64,000 nt of DNA. Origin: Nonomuraea jabiensis. Lineage in GTDB: Bacteria > Actinomycetota > Actinomycetes > Streptosporangiales > Streptosporangiaceae. Below the pieces are notes generated by a model that had not been told where the DNA came from, did not search any database, and saw only the letters and a list, made by a program, of their open reading frames with translations. The translations under genes were made by a program, and so were the position numbers. The DNA lies in NCBI RefSeq assembly GCF_014204795.1, contig NZ_JACHMB010000001.1, positions 8,692,501 to 8,756,500 on the forward strand, read 5' to 3'. Numbering within the stretch: position 1 is the stretch's first letter; each line of letters begins with the position of its first letter. Positions 52,449 to 60,442 of this stretch are shown here, in pieces.

Positions 52449-53519
52449 GTGACTTCCTACCGTCTTGGCGTACTCGAAGGCGACGGCATCGGCCCCGAGA
52501 TCGTCCCCGCGTCCGTCCTGGTCGTGGACGCCGCGCTGGCCGCCGCCGGCGCCTCGCCCGCCGAGTGGGTGGACCTGCCCCTGGGCGCCGCGGCCATCGA
52601 CACGCACGGCGACGCCGTACCGGAGTCGACGCTGACCGCCCTCGAAGGGCTGGACGCCTGGCTGCTCGGCCCGCACGACAGCGCCGCCTACCCCGAGCCG
52701 CACCGCTCCAAGCTCAACCCCAGCGGCACCATCCGCAAGCGCTTCGACCTGTTCGCCAACATCCGCCCGGCCAAGTCCTTCGACGGCGCCGACGCCGTCG
52801 TCCCCGGCACCGACCTGGTCATCGTCCGGGAGAACACCCAGGGCTTCTACGCCGACCGCAGCACCTACAAGGGCAGCGGCGAGTTCATGCCCAGCCCCGA
52901 CGTGGCCATCGCCATGGGCATCATCACCCGGCCCGCCGTCGAGCGGATCGCCGTCGAGGCGTTCGAGCTCGCCTCCCGCAGGCGCGGCAGGCTCACGATC
53001 GTCCACAAGGCCAACGTGCTGAAGCTGACCACCGGCATGTTCCGCGACGTCTGCCGCGAGGTCGCCGCACGCTATCCGGACGTGGCCGTGGACGACTTCC
53101 ACATCGACGCGATGACCGTGCACCTGGTGCGGCGGGCGGACGACTTCGACGTGATCGTCACCGAGAACATGTTCGGCGACATCCTGTCCGACCTGGCCGG
53201 CGAGATCGCCGGATCGCTCGGCATCGCCCCGTCCATCAACGCCTCCCACGAGCGCGCCATGGCCCAGGCCGCGCACGGCTCCGCCCCCGACATCGCCGGC
53301 CGGGACGTCGCCAACCCCATCGCGATGATCCTGTCCAGCGCCATGCTGCTCGACTGGCTCGGCGCCCGCCACCAGGACCCCGCCCTGGTCCAGGCCGCCG
53401 CCCTGATCGAGACGGCGGTGGCCGGCACCGTCCGGGGCGGCACCCGTACCCGGGACATGGGCGGCACGGCGGGCACCCGGGCGTTCGCCGAGGCCGTGGC
53501 CGCCGGCGTGAAGCGATGA
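52449..53519 (+). CDS. Isocitrate/isopropylmalate dehydrogenase-family oxidative decarboxylase
   Basis: The 356-residue enzyme belongs to the beta-decarboxylating dehydrogenases (isopropylmalate, isocitrate, D-malate, tartrate). Visible are GVLEGDGIGPEIV, IRENTQGFYADRSTY with the substrate-binding Arg, HKANVLKLTTGMF with the catalytic Lys (residue 187), and ENMFGDILSDLAGEIAGSLG with the metal-binding aspartates. These enzymes oxidise a 2-hydroxy acid with a 3-carboxyl group and release CO2. GTG 52449 follows AAGGACG. Gene context argues against leucine synthesis: it sits between an importer and sugar-acid genes, so a tartrate-dehydrogenase-like role is more likely. Confidence 0.88.
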   Translation: MTSYRLGVLEGDGIGPEIVPASVLVVDAALAAAGASPAEWVDLPLGAAAIDTHGDAVPESTLTALEGLDAWLLGPHDSAAYPEPHRSKLNPSGTIRKRFDLFANIRPAKSFDGADAVVPGTDLVIVRENTQGFYADRSTYKGSGEFMPSPDVAIAMGIITRPAVERIAVEAFELASRRRGRLTIVHKANVLKLTTGMFRDVCREVAARYPDVAVDDFHIDAMTVHLVRRADDFDVIVTENMFGDILSDLAGEIAGSLGIAPSINASHERAMAQAAHGSAPDIAGRDVANPIAMILSSAMLLDWLGARHQDPALVQAAALIETAVAGTVRGGTRTRDMGGTAGTRAFAEAVAAGVKR

Positions 53520-54163
53520 ACCCGACGATCGCGGTCGTCAACGCCACCCCGGCCTCCATGCGGCCCGCCGCCGACGGGCTCGGCGAAGGGTTTCCCGAGG
53601 CCAGGGCCTGGCACCTCCTGGACGACCGGCTCGTCACCGAGGCCGACGCGGCCGGCGGCATGACACCCGCGCTGACGCGCCGCATGCTCGCCCTCATCGA
53701 CTACGCGGTCCGCGGCGGCGCCGACGCGGTGCTGCTGTCCTGCTCGATGTACGGCCCGGCCGCCGGGCTCGCCCAGCGGCTGCACGAGGTGCCGGTGACG
53801 GGCTCGGACGAGGCCATGTTCGCCGACGTCGCCCGCCGGCGGCCCGGGACCGTGCTCGTGCTCGGCTCGCTCGGCTCCGCGGCGGCGGACTCGGCCCGGC
53901 GGCTCAGCGAGGTGGCGGGCGGCGTCGAGGTGCGCGCGATCGCGGCGCCGGGAGCCGTGGCCGCGGCCGCCGCCGGCGACTGGCCGGACCTGACCGACGC
54001 GCTCGCGCGGGCCGCCGCGCCCGGCCTCGACGGCGTCGAGCTGGTCCTGCTCGGGCAGTACTCGATCAGCCCGGTGCGCGCCGAGCTGGCCGACCGGCTC
54101 GGCCTGCCGGTGCTGAGCCCGCCGCTGGCGGCGGCCCGGGCGTTGCGCGAGGCGCTGGCATGA
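53516..54163 (+). CDS. Asp/Glu-racemase-superfamily protein with a single active-site Cys
   Basis: The 215-residue protein has the Asp/Glu/hydantoin racemase fold: IAVVNATPASMRP at the N terminus, DAVLLSCSMYGPAAGLAQ with Cys 76 in place of the first catalytic cysteine, and VLVLGSLGSAAADSARRL. The second catalytic Cys, normally in a GCTH-type motif, is replaced by LLGQYSISPV. A two-base racemisation is therefore unlikely. A one-Cys isomerase or decarboxylase (as in arylmalonate decarboxylase) or another role is possible. It overlaps its neighbours by four bases on both sides. Confidence 0.8.
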   Translation: MNPTIAVVNATPASMRPAADGLGEGFPEARAWHLLDDRLVTEADAAGGMTPALTRRMLALIDYAVRGGADAVLLSCSMYGPAAGLAQRLHEVPVTGSDEAMFADVARRRPGTVLVLGSLGSAAADSARRLSEVAGGVEVRAIAAPGAVAAAAAGDWPDLTDALARAAAPGLDGVELVLLGQYSISPVRAELADRLGLPVLSPPLAAARALREALA

Positions 54164-55365
54164 GCCCGTCGCTGGGCTGCGTGGCCGACGACTACACCGG
54201 CGGCACCGACGTCGCCGCCGCATTGCGCCGGTCGGGCCTGCGTACGGTGCTGATCTTCGGCGTCCCCGGGCCCGCGACCGTGCTCCCGGACAGCGACGCC
54301 GTCGTGGTCGCGCTCAAGACGCGCTCGATCCCGGCCGAGGAGGCGGTCGCCGCGTCGCTCGCCGTTCAGCGGTGGCTTCGCGAGCGAGGGGTCCGCCGCC
54401 TGTACTTCAAGTACTGCTCCACCTTCGACTCCACCGACCAGGGCAACATCGGCCCGGTCGCCGACGCGCTGACCGAGGCGGCCGGGGCCGGCCTGACCGT
54501 GGTGTGCCCGGCCGCTCCCGAGCACCGCCGCACCGTCTACCAGGGGCACCTGTTCGTCGGCGACCGGCTGCTGTCGGAGTCGTCGATGCGCCACCACCCG
54601 CTGACGCCGATGACGGACCCCGACCTGGTCCGCGTCCTGGGACGGCAGACCCCGCACCGCGTCGCGCTGGTCGCGCACGAGACGGTCCGGCGCGGAGCCG
54701 GCGCGGTGCGCGCGGCACTCGACGCGCTGCGGTTCCAGGGCGTCCGGTACGCCGTCACCGACGCCCTCGACGACCGCGACCTCGACGTCATCGCCCGCGC
54801 CAGCGCGCACCTGCCCGTCATCACGGGCGCGGCGGGGCTGGCCGGAGCCTTGGAGACCGCCCGGCACGAACAGGCCATGCCCGCCCTCCCCACGGGACCG
54901 GGGATCGTGCTCGCGGGCAGCTGCTCGGCCGCCACGCTGGAGCAGGTGGCCCTGGCCCGCCGGCACCTGCCCTCCCACCGGCTGCGCGCCGGGCGGGACG
55001 GGCTGGTCGAGGAGGCCCTCGGCTGGCTGGAGGCCACCCTCGCGGAGCAGGGTCGCGCCATGGTCTACTCCTCGGCGCCCCCCGAGGAGCGCTCGCCTGG
55101 CGCGGCCGGGCTGCTGGAGCGGGCGCTGGCGGCCGTCGCCGCCCGCGCCGCCCGGCTCGGCGCCCGGCGCATCGTCGTCGCCGGCGGCGAGACCTCCGGC
55201 GCCGTGGTCAACGCGCTCGGCGTGACCGGGGCGGTGGTGGGCGCCGAAGCCGACCGGGGAGTCCCCTGGCTGCTCACCACCGGCGACCCGAGCCTGGCCC
55301 TGCTGCTCAAGTCCGGCAACTTCGGCCGTCCCGACCTGCTCGTCACAGCTCTGGAAGCACCATGA
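54160..55365 (+). CDS. otnK: Four-carbon acid sugar kinase (OtnK/DUF1537-type)
   Basis: The 401-residue protein is a DUF1537-family acid-sugar kinase. The N-terminal substrate domain has LGCVADDYTGGTDVAAALRRSG (family form ADDxTGAxD) and YFKYCSTFDSTDQGNIGPV. The C-terminal nucleotide domain has GIVLAGSCSAATLEQV, VVAGGETSGAVVNALG and LLTTGDPSLALLLKSGNFG. Members phosphorylate C4 of 3-oxo-tetronates, D-threonate or D-erythronate. With the OtnC-type gene directly after it, 3-oxo-tetronate 4-kinase activity is the best guess; the symbol rests on this pairing. It overlaps both neighbours by four bases. Confidence 0.88.
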   Translation: MSPSLGCVADDYTGGTDVAAALRRSGLRTVLIFGVPGPATVLPDSDAVVVALKTRSIPAEEAVAASLAVQRWLRERGVRRLYFKYCSTFDSTDQGNIGPVADALTEAAGAGLTVVCPAAPEHRRTVYQGHLFVGDRLLSESSMRHHPLTPMTDPDLVRVLGRQTPHRVALVAHETVRRGAGAVRAALDALRFQGVRYAVTDALDDRDLDVIARASAHLPVITGAAGLAGALETARHEQAMPALPTGPGIVLAGSCSAATLEQVALARRHLPSHRLRAGRDGLVEEALGWLEATLAEQGRAMVYSSAPPEERSPGAAGLLERALAAVAARAARLGARRIVVAGGETSGAVVNALGVTGAVVGAEADRGVPWLLTTGDPSLALLLKSGNFGRPDLLVTALEAP

Positions 55366-55973
55366 CCGATATTTCCTCGCAGATCGCGGAGCTGGGCGCG
55401 TCCCTGTTCCACCGGCGGCTGACGCACGGCCGTACCGGCAACCTCAGCGCCCGCGCCGGCGATGCCTTCCTCATCACCCCTACCGGCGGCTCGCTCGGCG
55501 ACGTCTCGCCCGGCCGGCTGTCGCTGGTCAGCCTGGCGGGCGAGCACCTGGACGGGCCGCGCCCGTCGAAGGAGGCCTTCCTGCACGCCGCCCTCTACCG
55601 CGCCCGCCCGGACGCCGGCGCGGTCGTCCACCTGCACAGCACGTACTCCGTCGCCGTGTCCTGCCACGACGGCCTCGACCCGGACGACGTGCTGCCGCCG
55701 CTGACCGCCTACTACGTGATGCGCGTCGGGCGGCTGCCGCTGCTGCCGTACCACGCGCCCGGCGACCCGGCGCTGGGGCCGATCGCCGAACGGGCCGCCC
55801 GCACCGCGCACGCGCTGCTGCTGGCCAACCACGGGCCCATCGCCGCCGGCGCCGACCTCGCCGCCGCCGCGGACGTCGTCGAGGAGCTGGAGGAGACGGC
55901 GCGGCTGTGGCTGCTGCTGCGCGACCGCCCCGTCCGGCCGCTCACCCCCGAACAGATCAGGAGCCTGTCGTGA
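55362..55973 (+). CDS. otnC: Class II aldolase-type 3-oxo-tetronate-4-phosphate decarboxylase-like
   Basis: The 203-residue protein is a class II aldolase/adducin-fold zinc enzyme: HGRTGNLSAR at the N terminus, ITPTGGSLGDV, PSKEAFLHAALYRARPDAGAVVHLHSTYS with the Glu and two zinc-ligand His, and LLLANHGPIAAG with the third His. OtnC-type members decarboxylate 3-oxo-tetronate 4-phosphate to dihydroxyacetone phosphate and CO2. This follows directly from the kinase before it. It overlaps the kinase by four bases and the Ldh2-type gene by four. Confidence 0.87.
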   Translation: MTDISSQIAELGASLFHRRLTHGRTGNLSARAGDAFLITPTGGSLGDVSPGRLSLVSLAGEHLDGPRPSKEAFLHAALYRARPDAGAVVHLHSTYSVAVSCHDGLDPDDVLPPLTAYYVMRVGRLPLLPYHAPGDPALGPIAERAARTAHALLLANHGPIAAGADLAAAADVVEELEETARLWLLLRDRPVRPLTPEQIRSLS

Positions 55974-57025
55974 TCCCCGCCTCCCAGCTGACCTCCTTCG
56001 GGATCGAGGTCCTGACCTCGCTCGGCGTCCCCGAACCCGACGCGCGGCTGGTGGCCGACAGCCTGGTCACGGCCGACGCGTGGGGCCACCCCTCGCACGG
56101 CATGCTGCGCCTGGAGTGGTACGCCGACCGCCTGCGCTCCGGTGCCATGCGCGCGGTGACCGAGGTGGCCACCGTGCTCGACGGCGGCGCCGTCGCCGTC
56201 CTCGACGGCCGCGACGGCATCGGCCAGGTCGTCACCGCGTACGCGGCCCGCGACGCCGTACGCCGCGCCGGCGAGCACGGCGTGGGCGTGGTCGCGGTCC
56301 GCGACAGCAACCATTTCGGCACCGCCGCCTACTTCACCCGCATGATCGCCGCCGAGGGCTGCGTCGCCCTGCTGACCACCAACGGCAGCCCCGCCATGGC
56401 CCCGTGGGGCGGCCGGGAGAAGAGCGTGGGCGCCAACCCGTGGTCCATCGCGGTGCCCGGCGGCCGGCGCGGCCCGGTCGTGCTCGACATCGCCAACACC
56501 GTCGTCGCCCGGGGCAAGATCTACGCCGCGCTCGAACGCGGGCACGCCATCCCCGAGGGCTGGGCCCAGACGGCGGACGGCGTCCCCACCACGGATCCCG
56601 CCCTGGCCGTCGGCGGGCTCATCCTGCCCATGGCCGGGCACAAGGGGTACGGCATCTCGTTCATGATGGACGTGCTGTCGGGCGTGCTGACCGGCAGCTC
56701 GTACGCCACCGACGTGGCCGGCCCGTACGTGCCCGACCGCCGCAGCGGCTGCGGCCACCTGCTGCTCGCGCTGCGCCTCGACGCCGTGGCCGACCCCGCC
56801 GGCTACGCCCGCCGCCTCGACGACCTCATCGACCGCACCAAGGCCGTGCCGCTCGCGCCCGGCTTCGACGAGATCTTCTATCCCGGCGAGATCGAGGCCC
56901 GCAACGCCGGCGAGGCGGCCCTGGCCGGAGTGCGCCTGCCCGGCAAGACCCTCCAGGGCCTGCGCCGGCTCGCGCAGGCGTGCGCCGTCCCGCAACCCGC
57001 CTGGATGAACGCGTGTTCGTCGTGA
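55970..57025 (+). CDS. Malate/L-lactate (Ldh2)-family NAD(P)-dependent 2-hydroxyacid dehydrogenase
   Basis: The 351-residue protein is of the Ldh2 family (YlbC, YiaK, sulfolactate dehydrogenase). It has DAWGHPSHGMLRLEWYADRLRSG, catalytic His in VVAVRDSNHFGTAAYFTRM, VGANPWSIAVPGG, and the substrate Lys in MAGHKGYGISFMMDVLSG. These enzymes interconvert 2-hydroxy and 2-oxo acids. GTG 55970 overlaps the aldolase stop by four bases (GTGA). In this operon it may oxidise a hydroxyl group of the imported acid or of an intermediate, ahead of the decarboxylation steps. Confidence 0.88.
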   Translation: MIPASQLTSFGIEVLTSLGVPEPDARLVADSLVTADAWGHPSHGMLRLEWYADRLRSGAMRAVTEVATVLDGGAVAVLDGRDGIGQVVTAYAARDAVRRAGEHGVGVVAVRDSNHFGTAAYFTRMIAAEGCVALLTTNGSPAMAPWGGREKSVGANPWSIAVPGGRRGPVVLDIANTVVARGKIYAALERGHAIPEGWAQTADGVPTTDPALAVGGLILPMAGHKGYGISFMMDVLSGVLTGSSYATDVAGPYVPDRRSGCGHLLLALRLDAVADPAGYARRLDDLIDRTKAVPLAPGFDEIFYPGEIEARNAGEAALAGVRLPGKTLQGLRRLAQACAVPQPAWMNACSS

Positions 57026-57077
57026 CCGGGCAGCGCAACCCCTTCTGCCATCCCGTCTCGCTCCAAGGGCAGGCCAC

Positions 57078-59657
57078 GTGACCGACTTCCTCACGGTGGG
57101 ATCTCGCCGTTACCGCATCCACACCGTCGACGCACCCGCGCGCTTGCCGTACAGCCTGCGCATCATGCTGGAGAACCTGCTCCGGCACGCCGCGCCCGCC
57201 GAGCAGGTGCGGGCCCTGACCGGATGGCGGCCGCGGGCCGGCCGGACCGCCGCCGTGGACCTGCATCCCGCCCGGGTGTTCCTGCACGACACCAACGGCG
57301 TGCCCGTGCTGGCCGACCTGGCCTCCATGCGGGACGCCATGGCGGCGCTCGGGGGCGACCCCGGCTCGGTCAACCCGGCCATCCCCGCGGAGCTGGTCAT
57401 CGACCACTCCATCATCGCCGACGTGTTCGGCAGCCGCGACGCCCTGGCTCGCAACGCCGACCGGGAGTACGAGCGCAACGCCGAACGCTACCGCTTCCTG
57501 CGCTGGGGCCAGGCGTCGCTGCGGGGCTTCACGGTGGTGCCGCCGGGCAAGGGCATCATGCACCAGATCAACGTGGAACACCTGGCCCGGGTGGTCATGA
57601 CCCGCGGCGATGAGGCGTACCCGGACCTGTGCCTGGGCACCGACTCGCACACCACCATGGTCAACGGGCTCGGCACGCTCGGCTGGGGCATCGGCGGCAT
57701 CGAGGCCGAGGCGGCCATGCTGGGCCAGTCGGTGTCCATCCTCGTGCCCGACGTGGTGGGCGTGCGCCTGCACGGCGAGCTGCCGGTCGCCGCCACCGCG
57801 ACCGACCTGGTGCTGACCCTCACCGAGCGGCTGCGCGACCACGGGGTGGTCGGCAAGATCGTCGAGTTCCACGGGCCGGGGGTCACCGCACTGCCGGTGA
57901 CCGACCGGGTGACGATCTCCAACATGAGCCCGGAGTTCGGCTCCACGGCCGCGCTGTTCCCCATCGACGCCGAGACGATCCGCTACCTGCGCTTCACCGG
58001 CCGCGACGGCGAGCACGCCGACCTGGTCGAGGCGTACGCCAGGGCGCAGGGGCTGTGGCACGAGCCGGACGCGCCGCCCGCGTACACCGCCGACCTGGAC
58101 CTCGACCTGGCCACCGTCGTCCCGTCCGTCGCGGGCCCGCGACGCCCCCAGGACCGCATCCCCCTGGAGGGGGTGAAGGCCGCCTTCCGCGCGCAGGAGC
58201 GGCCCCCTGCCGAGGCCGGCCGGGAGATCACGCACGGGACCGTCGCCATCGCCGCCATCACCTCCTGCACCAACACCTCCAATCCGTCGGTCATGGTCGC
58301 CGCCGGGCTGCTCGCCAAGAAGGCCGCCGAGCGCGGGCTGAGCGCCAAACCATGGGTGAAGACCACCCTGTCGCCCGGCTCGCGCGTCGTCATGGACTAC
58401 TACGGCGAAGCGGGCCTGACCCCCTACCTGGAGCGGCTCGGGTTCACGCTGGCCGGGTTCGGCTGCATGACGTGCATCGGCGCCTCCGGCCCGCTCGTCG
58501 AGGAGGTGTCGAAGGCCGTGGCCGAGCACGACCTCGACGTGGCGGCGGTCCTGTCCGGCAACCGCAACTTCGAGGGCCGCATCCAGCCCGAGGTGCGCTC
58601 CAACTACCTCGCCTCGCCGCCGCTCGTCGTCGCCTACGCCATCGCCGGCACCATGGACCTCGACCTCACCACCGAACCTCTCGGCACCGACCCCGGCGGC
58701 CGTCCCGTCTACCTGCGTGACCTGTGGCCCGCCCCGGAGGAGGTGCGCGCGGTCATCGAGCGGGTGATCAGGCCGGAGATGTTCGCCCGCGCCTACGCCG
58801 ACGTCCTCGACGGCGACGAACGCTGGCAGCGCCTGGACGTCGCCAGCTCCGCCACCTACCCCTGGGACCCCGCCTCCACGTACGTGCGCCGCGCCCCCTA
58901 CCTCGACGGCATGTCGCCCGAGCCGCCGCCCGTCGCCGACATCACCGGCGCCCGCGTCCTGGTCAAGCTGGGCGACTTCATCACGACCGACCACATCTCA
59001 CCGGCCGGGGCCATCCTCCCGTCCAGCCCCGCCGGCCGCTATCTCGCCGGCCTCGGCGTGCCACGCCACCAGCTCAACACCTACGCCTCCCGCCGCGGCA
59101 ACCACGAGGTCATGATGCGCGGCGCCTTCGCCAACGTGCGGCTGCGCAACCAGCTCGTCCCCGGCACCGAAGGCGGTCTCACCGCCGGCTTCCTGGACGG
59201 CGGCGCGATCACCACCGTGTACGAGGCCGCCCGCGCCTACCAGGAGGCCGCCGTGCCGGTCGTGGTGCTGGCCGGGGAGGGCTACGGCGCGGGCTCCTCC
59301 CGCGACTGGGCGGCCAAGGGCCCCGCGCTGCTCGGCGTGCGAGCCGTCATCGCCAAGTCGTTCGAACGCATCCACCGCTCCAACCTGGTCGGCATGGGCG
59401 TCCTGCCGCTGCAGTTCCCGCCCGGCGAGGGCCCGGACGAGCTCGGCCTCACCGGCCGGGAGGTCATCAGCGTCACCGGCCTGGCCGCGCTCGACGGACC
59501 GCGGCTCCCGCCCACCCTGACCGTCACCGCCGGCGACGTCACCTTCCAGGCCCGCCTCCGGCTCGACACGCCCCGCGAGGCCGACTACTACCGGCACGGC
59601 GGAATCATGCCCTATGTCCTGCGGGGCCTGCTGGCGTCTGCGCGCCGATCCCGTTGA
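57078..59657 (+). CDS. AcnA-type aconitase-family hydratase
   Basis: The 859-residue enzyme is a full aconitase. The [4Fe-4S] ligands are Cys 397 (SCTNTSNPS), Cys 463 and Cys 466 (GFGCMTCIGASG), with the spacings 66 and 3 of IRP1/AcnA. Other conserved parts are LGTDSHTTMVNGLG, IGGIEAEAAMLGQ, the swivel-domain entry GDFITTDHISPAGAI, GYGAGSSRDWAAKGP and SFERIHRSNLVGMGVLPL. It is somewhat shorter than AcnA (about 890-900). It is the last gene of the operon, 52 bases after the dehydrogenase. Its placement suggests it isomerises or hydrates a tricarboxylate analogue rather than serving the citric acid cycle. Its end overlaps the convergent TetR gene by 53 bases. Confidence 0.9.
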   Translation: MTDFLTVGSRRYRIHTVDAPARLPYSLRIMLENLLRHAAPAEQVRALTGWRPRAGRTAAVDLHPARVFLHDTNGVPVLADLASMRDAMAALGGDPGSVNPAIPAELVIDHSIIADVFGSRDALARNADREYERNAERYRFLRWGQASLRGFTVVPPGKGIMHQINVEHLARVVMTRGDEAYPDLCLGTDSHTTMVNGLGTLGWGIGGIEAEAAMLGQSVSILVPDVVGVRLHGELPVAATATDLVLTLTERLRDHGVVGKIVEFHGPGVTALPVTDRVTISNMSPEFGSTAALFPIDAETIRYLRFTGRDGEHADLVEAYARAQGLWHEPDAPPAYTADLDLDLATVVPSVAGPRRPQDRIPLEGVKAAFRAQERPPAEAGREITHGTVAIAAITSCTNTSNPSVMVAAGLLAKKAAERGLSAKPWVKTTLSPGSRVVMDYYGEAGLTPYLERLGFTLAGFGCMTCIGASGPLVEEVSKAVAEHDLDVAAVLSGNRNFEGRIQPEVRSNYLASPPLVVAYAIAGTMDLDLTTEPLGTDPGGRPVYLRDLWPAPEEVRAVIERVIRPEMFARAYADVLDGDERWQRLDVASSATYPWDPASTYVRRAPYLDGMSPEPPPVADITGARVLVKLGDFITTDHISPAGAILPSSPAGRYLAGLGVPRHQLNTYASRRGNHEVMMRGAFANVRLRNQLVPGTEGGLTAGFLDGGAITTVYEAARAYQEAAVPVVVLAGEGYGAGSSRDWAAKGPALLGVRAVIAKSFERIHRSNLVGMGVLPLQFPPGEGPDELGLTGREVISVTGLAALDGPRLPPTLTVTAGDVTFQARLRLDTPREADYYRHGGIMPYVLRGLLASARRSR

Positions 59658-60357
59658 GCACCCGATCCAGCCCGTGCTGGAAGCGCTCGGCGGGGGACAG
59701 GTGCGCGGTCCTGGATTCCTGTACGGATCGGCTGAACAGGGGATAGTCGCCCGACTCGACGATCCGCCGCACGTAGGGCCCGATGTAGTCGCGCTTCCAG
59801 CGCTCCGGGTCCAGGCCGGTACGGCGGGCCTCCTCCAGCCAGCCGATCTCGCGGCGGATCGCGCTGTGGACGTAGTCGTTCACCATGCCGACGAAGCCGG
59901 TCATCTCGTCGATGTCGAGGCCGAGCCCGTCGAGCGCGCCCAGGGCGAACTCGTGCACCCGCAGCAGCTGCGGACCCAGGGTGGGGCGGCCGCCGAGCAG
60001 CGGGGTCAGCCAGGGATGGCGCAGGCCGGCGGCCCGCGTCCCGTGGGCGACCAGGGACAGGTCGCGGCGCCAGTCGCCGGACGGCTCGGCGGGGAGGTCG
60101 AGCTCGCCCATCGCCAGGTCGATCATGAGGTCAAACAGATCATCCCGTTTCGGTACGTAGCGGTAGAGCGACATGGCGCCGGTGCCCAGCTCGGCCCCGA
60201 TCCGGCGCATGGTCGCGGCCTCCACCCCCTCGGCGTCGGCGATCCGGACGGCCGCCCGGGTGATCTGCTCGCGGCTGTAGCCGGGCCGCCGCCCGGGTCC
60301 CGAACGCTCCAGGCGCTCGGGCCGCATCCAGATGCTGATCAGTTCCTCGTCGGACAT
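59605..60357 (-). CDS. TetR-family regulator (TetR_C-type ligand domain)
   Basis: The 250-residue protein has a TetR N-terminal domain preceded by about 25 residues: YSREQITRAAVRIADAEGVEAATMRRIGAELGTGAMSLYRYVPKRDDL. The C-terminal domain with LSLVAHGTRAAGLRHPWLTPLLGGRPTLG and MVNDYVHSAIRREIGW resembles the TetR class of tetracycline-type repressors. ATG 60357 is used. It is divergent from the SDR gene at 60443; two near-identical dyads sit in the gap. Its 3' end overlaps the aconitase gene. Confidence 0.9.
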   Translation of the reverse strand: MSDEELISIWMRPERLERSGPGRRPGYSREQITRAAVRIADAEGVEAATMRRIGAELGTGAMSLYRYVPKRDDLFDLMIDLAMGELDLPAEPSGDWRRDLSLVAHGTRAAGLRHPWLTPLLGGRPTLGPQLLRVHEFALGALDGLGLDIDEMTGFVGMVNDYVHSAIRREIGWLEEARRTGLDPERWKRDYIGPYVRRIVESGDYPLFSRSVQESRTAHLSPAERFQHGLDRVLNGIGAQTPAGPAGHRA

Positions 60358-60371
60358 GGCCTCTCCCTGAC

Positions 60372-60426
60372 TTGCGTACACAGTACTCGAATAGCTAGGG
60401 TCCGATTTCGAGTACGAGGTACGCAA
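60372..60426. promoter_or_regulatory. Paired TetR operators in divergent promoter region
   Basis: Two pseudo-palindromes in opposite order: TGCGTAC-ACA-GTACTCG (60373-60389) and CGAGTAC-GAG-GTACGCA (60409-60425). Together they also form nested long inverted repeats (TTGCGTAC at 60372 with GTACGCAA at 60419; AGTACTCGAA at 60382 with TTCGAGTAC at 60407). One site lies by each divergent gene, as expected for autoregulation by the TetR protein and repression of the SDR gene. Confidence 0.7.
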
Positions 60427-60442
60427 AATGAGGGGATCGGCA

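Noticed and set aside
52449..53519. Assignment as leucine-biosynthetic leuB
   Set aside because: Context is an importer and sugar-acid operon, and no leuA, leuC or leuD is nearby; a tartrate/malate-type role fits better.
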